A program made the position numbers and the translations under genes. This document shows positions 7,358 to 15,161 of a DNA stretch of 17,889 nucleotides, in pieces. The DNA is from an uncultured Ruminococcus sp. (GTDB taxonomy: Bacteria; Bacillota; Clostridia; Oscillospirales; Acutalibacteraceae): positions 1 through 17,889 of the forward strand of contig CADBRK010000221.1 of the NCBI GenBank assembly GCA_902797065.1, written 5' to 3'. The stretch's first letter is position 1; each line of letters begins with the position of its first letter. The notes beneath the pieces are model-generated. The model was not told the DNA's origin. It saw only the letters and a list, made by a program, of their open reading frames with translations, and made no database searches.

Positions 7358-8893
7358 ATGAACTACCCCATCAAAACCGATTCAACATTCATAGGCAAAA
7401 TCATCTTCGACGAAACAAGCGAGCAGACAGTCGATTCGGATTTCGGTCTGCCCGACTACTGCCCGGATATTCTGAAGATACTCAAATGCCGTATCGAGCC
7501 TCACATCGACAGCAAAAACATCATCGCAGACAGGATCGAGATCGAGGGAACGGCAGTCGTAAGGATAATCTATGTTGACGCCATTAAGATGGCGGTTCGG
7601 TGTACGGAGCAGAGTTTCCCCTACAGTATTTCGGGCAACCTGAAATCCGCACCCGATAACGCAGTGATTCAGACAGATATAAAAGTGAGTTACCTCAACT
7701 GCCGCGCGCTGAGTCCGAGAAGACTCAATATTCACGGGGCGTTCAATGTCTGCGTTAAAGTCATCGACAGATGTACGGTGCGTGCGGTAAATCATATCAA
7801 AGGCAGCGACGTACAACAGAAAAAGAGAACCATACCCTATTCACGCCTTGACGGTCTGACAACGCGGCAGTTCTCGGTCACCGAAACTTTGGAAACAGGA
7901 CAAAACAGACCTGCCGTTCAGGCTGTCATCAGGAGCGACGCCGTAATAACAAAAGGAGAGTACACGCCCGTATTGGGGAAACTCATGTATAAAGGCGAGC
8001 TTCTTGTAAAGCTGCTCTATCTGACCGACCTTGACAACGGCAAAACGGACTCCATGGAATACGCCATACCGTTCAGCCAGGTGATCGACCTCGGCGGCAT
8101 CACAGACGATAGTAAGCTTGCCGTCCGCGCAGATGTTATGTCACAGAATATCACTCTGCGCACGGAAATAGGCTTCGACGATCCTCTGCCTGTTTTCACC
8201 GCAAAGATAAGCCTGACTGCGTTCTCGTACTCTCCGGCAGAGATGACGATAATCAGCGATTGCTACTCCACTATGTATAATACAAAGAAGGAAACCGACG
8301 ATATATCTCTGCCGCAGACACTCGGAACAATCAGGGAGAGTATTACCGAAAAGACCAACATCGACCTTACCGACAACACGGCTTCAAAGGTCATTGACGT
8401 CTGGTGCGAAACAAGCGCAGCCGTGCTTTCGGAAAAAGACGGGAAGCATTGTATCTGCGGAAAATACAACATATGCTTACTCGCCCGTGATTCAGACGAC
8501 AGCATTTTCTGTACCGAAAGAACAGTCGAATACTCTCATGTTATAAGTACGCCCGAGAGCGCAGGAAAACTGACCGCTTTCCTCGACAGCAGCTGCATTT
8601 CCGCCGGATACAGGATATGTTCGGATAAACGCATAGAAGTAAGAGCCGAGATATTTGTCACGGGTGAGCTTTACGGCAGTCGTACCGAAAAATGCATCAC
8701 CTCGTTGACGTCCGACGAGAATTCTCCGAGAGCTAACACTTCGGGCACGGTTGTGTTATACTTCGCCGACAAAGGCGAAAGCGTATGGGATATTGCAGGA
8801 CATTACTGCACAAGCGCCGATAAGATACTCTCGGAAAACGATCTCGAAAACGACGTTCTGACGGAATCAAGAATACTTATGATAACGGGCTAA
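7358..8893 (+). CDS. DUF3794 and LysM protein, SipL-like spore coat morphogenetic factor
   Basis: This 511-residue protein has no signal peptide or membrane helix. It carries three DUF3794-type beta-rich repeats (about 30-110, 190-270 and 345-425), with FGLPDYCPDILKIL marking the first. A C-terminal LysM domain follows (about 464-510, with KGESVWDIAGHYCTSADKI at its core). This is the layout of SipL of Clostridioides difficile, which binds SpoIVA through LysM to attach the coat to the forespore. The ATG at 7358 has AAGGAG 7 bases upstream; an in-frame upstream ATG (7289) falls in the promoter region and lacks a site. It is convergent with rsfS across a shared terminator. The domain order is clear; a spore role is inferred from the family and needs a sporulating host. 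Confidence 0.85.
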   Translation: MNYPIKTDSTFIGKIIFDETSEQTVDSDFGLPDYCPDILKILKCRIEPHIDSKNIIADRIEIEGTAVVRIIYVDAIKMAVRCTEQSFPYSISGNLKSAPDNAVIQTDIKVSYLNCRALSPRRLNIHGAFNVCVKVIDRCTVRAVNHIKGSDVQQKKRTIPYSRLDGLTTRQFSVTETLETGQNRPAVQAVIRSDAVITKGEYTPVLGKLMYKGELLVKLLYLTDLDNGKTDSMEYAIPFSQVIDLGGITDDSKLAVRADVMSQNITLRTEIGFDDPLPVFTAKISLTAFSYSPAEMTIISDCYSTMYNTKKETDDISLPQTLGTIRESITEKTNIDLTDNTASKVIDVWCETSAAVLSEKDGKHCICGKYNICLLARDSDDSIFCTERTVEYSHVISTPESAGKLTAFLDSSCISAGYRICSDKRIEVRAEIFVTGELYGSRTEKCITSLTSDENSPRANTSGTVVLYFADKGESVWDIAGHYCTSADKILSENDLENDVLTESRILMITG

Positions 8894-8920
8894 GCAGCAA
8901 AACGATAAAACGGCAAAAAA

Positions 8921-8958
8921 AAACGGGAACAGAATCGGATCTGTTCCCTCGTTTTTTT
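8921..8958. terminator. Bidirectional terminator between convergent genes
   Basis: GGGAACAGA and TCTGTTCCC form a perfect 9-pair stem with a 6-base loop. It is flanked by a T-run on the plus side (8952-8958) and an A-run (8916-8923) that becomes a T-run on the minus strand. It serves both the SipL-like gene and rsfS. Confidence 0.93.
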
Positions 8959-8959
8959 A

Positions 8960-9319
8960 TCAATCTTCGGTGAGAATATCGGAAATATCAACGATCTCCC
9001 CGTCCGCCCACATTCTGTCAAGATCGTAGTATTCTCTTGCATCTTCCGAGAACACATGAACGATCACGTCAATATAGTCAAGCAGTATCCATGTATCGGA
9101 GCGATGACCCTCGATGTGGCTCGCATTCTCTCCTGCCTGCTTCAATCTGTACTCAACCTCGTCGGCTATAGCTTTGACCTGAGTGGAGCTTGAACCGGCA
9201 GCTATTACAAAATAATCAGCCAGCACGGATACGCTGTCAACCTTTATCAGATTGATCTTGGAACCCTTTTTGCTGTCTATTGCCCTTACGGCTTCCTTTG
9301 CAATTTCAAGACTTGTCAT
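8960..9319 (-). CDS. rsfS: Ribosomal silencing factor RsfS
   Basis: This 119-residue cytoplasmic protein is a typical RsfS (Iojap/YbeB). It binds ribosomal protein uL14 on the 50S subunit and blocks subunit joining, lowering translation when nutrients are short. Family signatures seen are DYFVIAAGSSSTQVKAIADEV (start at 35), HIEGHRSDTWILLDYIDVIVH (68-88) and YYDLDRMWAD (97-106). Length matches the family. GAGGTG lies about 8 bases before the ATG. It is the last gene of a three-gene minus-strand unit, 18 bases after the nadD-yqeK fusion; yqeK-rsfS adjacency is common in Firmicutes. Confidence 0.96.
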   Translation of the reverse strand: MTSLEIAKEAVRAIDSKKGSKINLIKVDSVSVLADYFVIAAGSSSTQVKAIADEVEYRLKQAGENASHIEGHRSDTWILLDYIDVIVHVFSEDAREYYDLDRMWADGEIVDISDILTED

Positions 9320-9337
9320 TATTTTAACACCTCATAA

Positions 9338-10537
9338 TTATTTTTTACTTCCCTTGCCCAAAAGCAGCACTATCTCATTATAGCAGGCAACCGAGTTTGG
9401 GTCAATAGCCAGCCGTCTTTTTGCAAGATCGGAGAGACTGAACGACAGTCCGAACGCCATTGCTTCCTCAAGGCTTTTCTCGGCTAAAGCCCGCATTTCG
9501 TTTACCCCGTCGTAATCTCGTTCCGCTCCGGTAAAGTCGGCTATGAATACGCATTTTTCAAGGACGCTCATATTCGCTCTGCCCGACGTATGGTACCGTA
9601 TCGCATTGAAAACATCTTCGTCGTCTATGCCGATAATATCTCTCGCAAAGCCTGCTCCGGCTATCGCGTGCCACAGCTTCGGAGATGAGCTTTCCACAAA
9701 ATTCAGCTTAATACCGCATTTATTGATTATGTTATACTGCTCCTGCGAGGGAGTCTCTTTTGTAATATCATGAAGAACGCCTGCAAGCTTCGCTTTTTCG
9801 ACATCTGCGCCGTACTTTTTCGCAAGTCGCTGCGCTTCCACGGCAACATTTATGGAATGAATATACCTCTTTTCACCCATTCTCGCTTTGAGCACCTTAT
9901 CGAATCTGTCGTAATTCACCGTACCCTTATTCATGTACAGATAATTAGCATATATATATTTCTCGACCTTCGCATCGACATAATTAGAAAAAACACCGTC
10001 GTCAGAGATCAGCTGTCTTATCATGGTAGATGATATATCCGATTTTTTCAGATCAAGTATAACGGCGTTTGCGCCTCTGCTTTTGTATTCTTCTTCCTTT
10101 GAACGAAGAACACCGAGATCATCGTCATTCCTCGGCACGGTGCAGAGTACAGCCATAGACATGATCTTCTCCGGCTCTCTCCATGAATCGAGTGACATGA
10201 ACATATCTGCGCCCATTATCAGGTACAGCTCGCTGTCGGGATAGATCGCTTTTATCTCTGTCAGTGTATCGACAGTGTAGCTTTTACCTCCGCGAAGTAT
10301 CTCAATATCGCTTACCTCGCATTTTTTGATACTCTCGCATGCAAGCCTGCACATATTCAGCCTGTGTTCCGAATCTATAACCGACCCCGTCTCCTTATGC
10401 GGAGAATCTGCCGTGGGGATTATCAGCAGCTTGTCAAGCTTCAGCTTTTTAATAAAAGCAGCCGCAAGATTGGTATGGGCGTTATGTATGGGGTTGAAGC
10501 TTCCTCCGAATATTCCTATTTTTTTAGACTGTTTCAT
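9338..10537 (-). CDS. nadD: Fused nicotinate-nucleotide adenylyltransferase (NadD) and YqeK-type HD hydrolase
   Basis: This 399-residue fusion joins two enzymes usually made separately. Residues 1-200 are NadD, which adenylates nicotinate mononucleotide to deamido-NAD. They have the nucleotidyltransferase motif GGSFNPIHNAH (11-21) and ISSTMIR (168-174). Residues 208-395 are a YqeK-type HD domain with predicted metal ligands H227, H256-D257, H290, H316 and D334; YqeK proteins cleave diadenosine tetraphosphate symmetrically. The frame is unbroken and the joint (about 200-208, YMNKGTVNYD) is short. The start has AGGA 5 bases upstream. It lies between a metallophosphoesterase gene (25 bases upstream) and rsfS (18 bases downstream), so all three are probably one transcript. 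Confidence 0.95.
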   Translation of the reverse strand: MKQSKKIGIFGGSFNPIHNAHTNLAAAFIKKLKLDKLLIIPTADSPHKETGSVIDSEHRLNMCRLACESIKKCEVSDIEILRGGKSYTVDTLTEIKAIYPDSELYLIMGADMFMSLDSWREPEKIMSMAVLCTVPRNDDDLGVLRSKEEEYKSRGANAVILDLKKSDISSTMIRQLISDDGVFSNYVDAKVEKYIYANYLYMNKGTVNYDRFDKVLKARMGEKRYIHSINVAVEAQRLAKKYGADVEKAKLAGVLHDITKETPSQEQYNIINKCGIKLNFVESSSPKLWHAIAGAGFARDIIGIDDEDVFNAIRYHTSGRANMSVLEKCVFIADFTGAERDYDGVNEMRALAEKSLEEAMAFGLSFSLSDLAKRRLAIDPNSVACYNEIVLLLGKGSKK

Positions 10538-10562
10538 AGTGATCCTGCCTTTCTGTCAAGAA

Positions 10563-11309
10563 TTATTCGGGAAGCGGTATTATCTGATTATACAGCAGAT
10601 AAAACTTGTCGCCTACCTTTAAGTCACGATGATAATGCCCGAAAAACCAGTTTTTATATTCGCACTTCCGCCCTATTTCTCCGAGGAACCCGGTCAGGCG
10701 GTTATGCTCGGCTATGCGGAACACGCCCTCCACGATAAAATCTGGCGCGCAGTGTGTGAGAACATAGTCAACGCTCCAGCCGCAGTTATCAAGCGTTTCG
10801 ATAGCTTTATCGTATTCTTCGTCACTAGGCATCTCCTGCTCCCACCACGATATGCCTTTTACTCTGTAATAGATCCTGCCGTGACGGTTAAGCCTTGCTT
10901 TTTTCCTGTGATAGTCCTTTTTCTTCGGGTCAAGAATGCCGTCCTGAATATCGTGGCAGGCAGCCCCGCCCATAACGAAAAAGCTTTTGCCGTCTATATC
11001 ATATAAGTTTCCCCGCATCAGATGTATAACGCTCGGACGTATAAACTGAACGTCTCCGCCGTGCCACTCGCTGACAGGGAATCTGCCCAGCAGGTCATAG
11101 TTTTCGTGGTTGCCGTCTATGAAAAGCGTGGTAAAAGGACGGCTCTCCAGAAAATCAAAATTATGGTTTTCGATCTTACTGTTGTCCCAGATACCGAAGT
11201 CTCCGCATATGATAACATAATCATTCTTGGTAAGCGTCATCTGCAGCGGAAAAGCGTCATTAGTAAATCTCGTATAGTCGCCGTGAGTATCTCCCGTAAT
11301 ATATATCAT
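10563..11309 (-). CDS. Calcineurin-type metallophosphoesterase
   Basis: This 248-residue cytoplasmic protein has the full dimetal phosphoesterase motif series: GDTHGD (6-11), GDFG (36-39), GNHE (66-69), THCAPD in the C-terminal third and GHYHRD near the C-terminus. The substrate cannot be told from the motifs. Being first in an operon with NadD-YqeK and RsfS suggests a nucleotide or dinucleotide phosphate, but this is inference only. AAGGAGGT lies 6 bases before the ATG. A 9-base sequence, GTTGGGATA, is repeated on each side of this ribosome binding site. Confidence 0.88.
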   Translation of the reverse strand: MIYITGDTHGDYTRFTNDAFPLQMTLTKNDYVIICGDFGIWDNSKIENHNFDFLESRPFTTLFIDGNHENYDLLGRFPVSEWHGGDVQFIRPSVIHLMRGNLYDIDGKSFFVMGGAACHDIQDGILDPKKKDYHRKKARLNRHGRIYYRVKGISWWEQEMPSDEEYDKAIETLDNCGWSVDYVLTHCAPDFIVEGVFRIAEHNRLTGFLGEIGRKCEYKNWFFGHYHRDLKVGDKFYLLYNQIIPLPE

Positions 11310-11408
11310 ATCCCAACCTCCTTTAATTATCCCAACAAGACCGTCCCGGAATCAATTAACGGAACAGGCTGTTATCCTTGACTCACTTTAATAATTGTTA
11401 TTGTTTTA

Positions 11409-11437
11409 ATTATATAATAATCGCATGATTTATTCAA
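11409..11437 (-). promoter_or_regulatory. Promoter of the phosphoesterase-nadD-rsfS operon
   Basis: On the minus strand, TTGAAT (11432-11437) and TATAAT (11409-11414) are spaced by 17 bases. This gives a leader of about 95 bases before the phosphoesterase. Confidence 0.72.
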
Positions 11438-11600
11438 GAGTTTTTTGCAAAATAATCCAATTTTATTGGCTATAAACGGAAGTGATTAAATTCAGTCGAA
11501 TACTCTCCTTATTGTGTTATCAACCGAATCTCAATACTTGAACTTTAATTTTTTATTTGAAAATTATAGACATTATTCTTCATTCTTTTTCCTTTTATAA

Positions 11601-11629
11601 TTGACGTAAATCAAACTATATGATATACT
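11601..11629 (+). promoter_or_regulatory. Promoter of the flippase-glycosyltransferase unit, perhaps of the whole right-hand cluster
   Basis: TTGACG (11601-11606) and TATACT (11624-11629) are spaced by 17 bases, with a predicted start near 11636. I find no other convincing promoter or terminator on the plus strand up to the window end, so it may drive six genes. Confidence 0.72.
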
Positions 11630-11678
11630 AAATTTGTATGAAAAATACCAGTACAATTTATTTATGGTGGATATTATA

Positions 11679-12761
11679 ATGAAAAAGAAAAAGCTGCCCC
11701 TGTCGCTGATATTCAACATATTTGTTATCGGCGTATGCATCGGGCTTATCATTTATTTTATATTTTCCGAAAACGGGTTAAAAGACCTCATCAGCGGCGA
11801 CGGTCACTATGTATGGGGCTGGCTGATTATAGCGCTTGTATGCCACGTCGGCAACATTATCATAGACTGCATCATCACATGGCAGTGTGTCAAAAAGAAA
11901 TACCCCTCGTTTAAATTTATGCAGGGCGTAAAGACTGCCGTTACGGGTCACTTTTTCAGCGCAATTACTCCCGGGGCAAGCGGAGGTCAGCCAATGCAGG
12001 TTTACAGACTCAGCCGAATGGGAGTTGACGCCGGCTTTTCGTCTTCGGTGCTGCTCCAGAAATTTTTGATCTTTCAGGTGACAGCCACAATGTACGCGGT
12101 GATCCTGTTCATCGCCAAGAGTAAATTTATTCTGTCGCAGATTAAAGACAGCTTTACGATATGGTTTGTAATAGTCGGCTTTATTATGCAGATTTCTCTG
12201 ATGGCGATAGTTGTGCTTGCGGGACTCAAACCGAAGTGGCTCAAGCATATCGTCAGACTTTTTATGCCTGTCGTAAAAAAATTCAAAGGGAATAAAACCG
12301 CAAGAAAACTGACACGCGGTATAGATTCCAAGATCAATGTATTCCGCCGCAGCAACAAAGAGTTTTTGCAAAAGCCGCTGAAAATCGCTCTGTACGCTTT
12401 TGAAGTTGCCGTTCAGATTACGCTGATCTACTCCGTACCGTATTTTGTATATAAGAGCCTTGTTCCCGACGGAAACGGAGAATGGTTCACCATGCTGTGC
12501 GCGGTGGCTTTTGTAACGGTGGTATCTTCCATGCTTCCGATACCCGGTGCGTCGGGAGTGTCCGAACTTGCATTTTCGGTATTCTTCGGAGCGTTTTTTA
12601 CCGAGGCAACTCTTAAATCCGCAACGCTGATCTGGAGAACGATAACATTCTATTTTACGATAATAGTTGAAGGACCTATGTCTGTCACGGGAAAAAGTGA
12701 CGGCAGATTATCACCAAAGGAGGTTAAAGAGGTCATTTCAAATGCAGAAAACAAGCGATGA
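11679..12761 (+). CDS. LPG synthase/flippase-type (UPF0104) integral membrane protein
   Basis: This 360-residue polytopic membrane protein of the lysylphosphatidylglycerol synthase transmembrane family (PF03706-like) has about eight hydrophobic segments. Family signatures are FFSAITPGASGGQP (92-105) with QVYRL just after, and PIPGASGVSE (287-296) late in the protein. The soluble aminoacyl-transferase domain of MprF is absent, so it is the flippase-like part alone, probably moving a lipid or lipid-linked sugar across the membrane. I chose the ATG at 11679 (MKKKKLP) because GGTGG lies 8 bases upstream and the earlier in-frame ATG at 11634 coincides with the predicted transcription start. Its stop overlaps the start of the next gene (ATGA), so the two are coupled. 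The substrate is unknown. Confidence 0.88.
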   Translation: MKKKKLPLSLIFNIFVIGVCIGLIIYFIFSENGLKDLISGDGHYVWGWLIIALVCHVGNIIIDCIITWQCVKKKYPSFKFMQGVKTAVTGHFFSAITPGASGGQPMQVYRLSRMGVDAGFSSSVLLQKFLIFQVTATMYAVILFIAKSKFILSQIKDSFTIWFVIVGFIMQISLMAIVVLAGLKPKWLKHIVRLFMPVVKKFKGNKTARKLTRGIDSKINVFRRSNKEFLQKPLKIALYAFEVAVQITLIYSVPYFVYKSLVPDGNGEWFTMLCAVAFVTVVSSMLPIPGASGVSELAFSVFFGAFFTEATLKSATLIWRTITFYFTIIVEGPMSVTGKSDGRLSPKEVKEVISNAENKR

Positions 12762-13747
12762 CCTCCCTGAATATGGAACATAAGACTGAGATAAGTATTA
12801 TTGTGCCTGTATATAATTCCGAAAAATACCTGCTTGAATGTTTGCAGTCAATAAAAGATCAGACATTTGAAGACTTCGAGGTTCTGCTTGTCGATGACGG
12901 CAGCAGCGATAAAAGCGCCGATATAGCAAGATCATTTTGTGAAACAGACAGCAGATTTCGCTTTCTGCATCTTGACAGAGGCGGTGTTGCCAACGCGCGG
13001 AATCACGGTCTTGAAATGGCGCAAGGCAAATACATCGGATTTGTGGACAGCGACGACACCGTAGAAAAGGAATACCTATACGAACTGTACAGCGCGGCAG
13101 AGAACAACCACAGCGAAGTATCGTCATGCAGCTACAGCATAGTGAAAACTCACCCCGGCAAGCCCGACAAATACTTCCCCGTCAGAATACGCAAGCTGAA
13201 AGACGGAGTATATTCGGGGCGTTTTTATACAGATCATGTAATAAAAGACTGGTCTGTAAGATCGTACTTGTGGAACAAGCTGTTCAGGCGCGAGCTTTTT
13301 TTTGATAACGACATCAGATTTCCGTCGATGTATTTTGAGGATATTGCGACGGTGGCACGGCTGACATTTAACGCAAAGACCGTTGCAATTACAGACAAGC
13401 CATTATATAATTACTATGTAAGGGCAAACAGTATAATGACGTCTCCGAAAGTCGAGAAGATCAACGACTATGTACTCGCTTACGGCATACTAAAAAACTA
13501 CATTGCCCATAAAGGTAAACTGCACGAGTATAAAGCGGCTTTCTTCCGCTTTGCCGTGATCATCTTTTTTGCAAATCATTACAATGTGTTTGATTTGCAT
13601 TATAAGACAAAGAATTTTCACGGTTGGATAAAAAACCAGCACGTAACAAATAAAAACATTCTTTATTTTGCTTCGAGAAAATACATCCCCAACGAAGATC
13701 TGCCGACTCTTCCCGAGTATGTAATAAATCCGTGGGACGTAAATTAA
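12758..13747 (+). CDS. Family 2 glycosyltransferase
   Basis: This 329-residue GT-A fold glycosyltransferase has SIIVPVYNSEKYL (13-25), the nucleotide-binding VDDGSSDKS (45-53), GGVANARNHGL (75-85) and the metal-binding DSDD (97-100). A later YFEDIATVARL segment provides the likely catalytic acidic residues. It transfers a sugar from a nucleotide donor, probably to a lipid or surface polymer; no membrane helix is seen. The start overlaps the flippase stop as ATGA and lacks its own strong ribosome binding site, so translation is coupled. A second in-frame ATG (12773) has no better site. Pairing with a flippase-like protein suggests they make and export one glycolipid. Donor and acceptor are unknown. 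Confidence 0.9.
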   Translation: MTSLNMEHKTEISIIVPVYNSEKYLLECLQSIKDQTFEDFEVLLVDDGSSDKSADIARSFCETDSRFRFLHLDRGGVANARNHGLEMAQGKYIGFVDSDDTVEKEYLYELYSAAENNHSEVSSCSYSIVKTHPGKPDKYFPVRIRKLKDGVYSGRFYTDHVIKDWSVRSYLWNKLFRRELFFDNDIRFPSMYFEDIATVARLTFNAKTVAITDKPLYNYYVRANSIMTSPKVEKINDYVLAYGILKNYIAHKGKLHEYKAAFFRFAVIIFFANHYNVFDLHYKTKNFHGWIKNQHVTNKNILYFASRKYIPNEDLPTLPEYVINPWDVN

Positions 13748-13805
13748 AAAAATTGATCACAATCCATAGGCTTTAGTTTTTAAAAAATAAAAGAGAGGTA
13801 AAAAT

Positions 13806-15122
13806 ATGCTATCGGGAACTTTGAATAATATAAAATCAAGACTTATCATAACTCTTATTATCGCCTGGTTCGGCGGTGCGGTAATGCTGATCGCTGTTAA
13901 TGCCGAAGTGTTTTTCTCGATCGCCACAGGTCAGAAAGAAAGTTATAACACGATAACTGCCGAACAGATGAAAAATAAACTCCCCGTAGAGGGCAACCTG
14001 TATCTGGTATACGGACTTGTCGCAGACGGTTATACGGAGAATGTCGATGACAGCGGAAATAAAACCATATCCAACAAAGAGTATTATTATGCAGTACCCT
14101 TTGACGATGATTCCGTTATGATAATCCTCACAAGACAGGAATCAAAGATCGATAAGCAGATCGACGCGTTATACGAAGCATCATACGGCGACGGGAATGA
14201 TCCTCTGCTGATGACAGGCGTTCAGATAAGCGGTATTCTTCGTCCCACGGAACTTGATGTCATAAAGTATACCAAAGAAGCTTTTCAAGAAGCCGGAATT
14301 AACAACATACGTGTCGAGCCGTACACTCTCGACTGCAAAAAATCTTTGAATGAGTATGTAAAATTATTTTGGGCAGGTGTTGCTTTGCTTGTGACATTCA
14401 TAGGCGCAGTGATATTCTTTATTGTCAAGGTTCGAGCAACAAACCGTGCAAACAGCTTTGCAGCGGCAAGCTCTTCCGTTCGTCCCGATTCGATAGGAAC
14501 ATACTCGCCGAATCTCACATATTCTTCTTCCGGCAGCAGCAACAGATATGACCCCGACAGACCGTTCTCGTCGGCAGACCGATCACCACAGAACGAAAAT
14601 ACTTCTTCCGCACAGACATACATACCTCAGTATCAGCAAAGTGCGCCGGCAAACAGCGGATACGGTTCGTCTTTCCAGTCTCAGCAGAGGTCGCAGTCAA
14701 GCGGCGGTTACGGTTCGACGTTCCGGTCTCAGCAGAGTACGCAGTCAAGCGGCGGCTACGGTTCGACGTTCCGGTCTCAGCAGAGTACGCAGTCAAGCAG
14801 CGGTTACGGTTCGACGTTCCAATCTCAGCAGAGGTCGCAGTCAAACGGCGGTTACGGTTCGACGTTCCAATCTCAGCAGAGGTCGCAGTCAAGCGGCGGA
14901 TACGGTTCGACGTTCCAGTCTCAGCAGAGGTCGCAGCCAAGCGGCGGTTACGGTTCTACGTACCAATCTCAACAGAATAACGGCATGTATACATCATCTG
15001 CGCAGACATACCGTCCGCAGTCTCAGCAAACATACGGAACATCATACCGTTCTCAGGAAAACGATCAGTTTGAATCGGGTTTTGGAGATGATTGGTTTTC
15101 CGGTATGAATAGCAACGAGTAA
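13806..15122 (+). CDS. Membrane protein A: two helices, YxxDC domain and GYGS/SQQ repeat tail
   Basis: I do not recognise this 438-residue protein. It has a basic N-terminus, helix 1 (12-32), an outside domain (33-185), helix 2 (186-208) ending in VKVR, and a long cytoplasmic tail. The outside domain shares VFF-x3-TG (35-42), LPVEGNLYLVYG (59-70), EYYYAVPF (92-99) and Y173-TL-D176-C177 with the last gene of the cluster, and weaker matches with the two between. The tail (215-438) is Ser, Gln, Gly and Tyr rich, with seven 16-residue repeats of the GYGSTFQSQQRSQSSG kind (285-390). It ends in an acidic-aromatic FGDDWFSG. AGAGAGGT lies 6 bases before the ATG. It is the first of four tandem paralogs. 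Topology follows the positive-inside rule; the role is unknown. Confidence 0.8.
   Translation: MLSGTLNNIKSRLIITLIIAWFGGAVMLIAVNAEVFFSIATGQKESYNTITAEQMKNKLPVEGNLYLVYGLVADGYTENVDDSGNKTISNKEYYYAVPFDDDSVMIILTRQESKIDKQIDALYEASYGDGNDPLLMTGVQISGILRPTELDVIKYTKEAFQEAGINNIRVEPYTLDCKKSLNEYVKLFWAGVALLVTFIGAVIFFIVKVRATNRANSFAAASSSVRPDSIGTYSPNLTYSSSGSSNRYDPDRPFSSADRSPQNENTSSAQTYIPQYQQSAPANSGYGSSFQSQQRSQSSGGYGSTFRSQQSTQSSGGYGSTFRSQQSTQSSSGYGSTFQSQQRSQSNGGYGSTFQSQQRSQSSGGYGSTFQSQQRSQPSGGYGSTYQSQQNNGMYTSSAQTYRPQSQQTYGTSYRSQENDQFESGFGDDWFSGMNSNE
14658..14975 (+). repeat. 48-bp tandem repeats in membrane protein A
   Basis: Seven in-frame units of 48 bases (the last shortened) encode GYGS(T/S)(F/Y)(Q/R)SQQ plus a Ser/Gln/Gly spacer. 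Copies are highly similar at the DNA level, including repeated TACGGTTCGACGTTCC, indicating recent expansion by slippage or recombination. The unit lies in one reading frame inside a longer gene and has no variable spacers, so it is not a CRISPR array. Confidence 0.95.
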
Positions 15123-15161
15123 CACAGCATTATTACAGAATGATTGAAAGAGGGATTATTT

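Larger units (their letters stand above)
11310..11678. other. Divergent intergenic region
   Basis: The AT-rich spacer holds a minus promoter (11409-11437), a plus promoter (11601-11629) and a short dyad, CCAAT-TTT-ATTGG (11458-11470). An in-frame ATG at 11634 falls at or before the predicted transcription start and is not used as the gene start. I see no RNA gene or small frame with a good ribosome binding site. Confidence 0.6.

Noticed and set aside
11634..11678. Upstream start for the flippase-like protein adding 15 residues
   Set aside because: The ATG sits at the predicted transcription start of a TTGACG-17-TATACT promoter and has no ribosome binding site. The ATG at 11679 does.
12773..13747. 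Internal ATG as the glycosyltransferase start
   Set aside because: It has no better ribosome binding site, and the ATGA overlap at 12758 gives translational coupling to the flippase gene.
14658..14975. CRISPR array
   Set aside because: The units are contiguous, in frame and without unique spacers, and no cas genes are present.
14515..15108. Long frames on both strands over the repeats of membrane protein A
   Set aside because: They are repeat shadows: Arg/Ser-rich or Thr/Arg-rich readings with no ribosome binding site, while the real gene has signal, helices and a good start.
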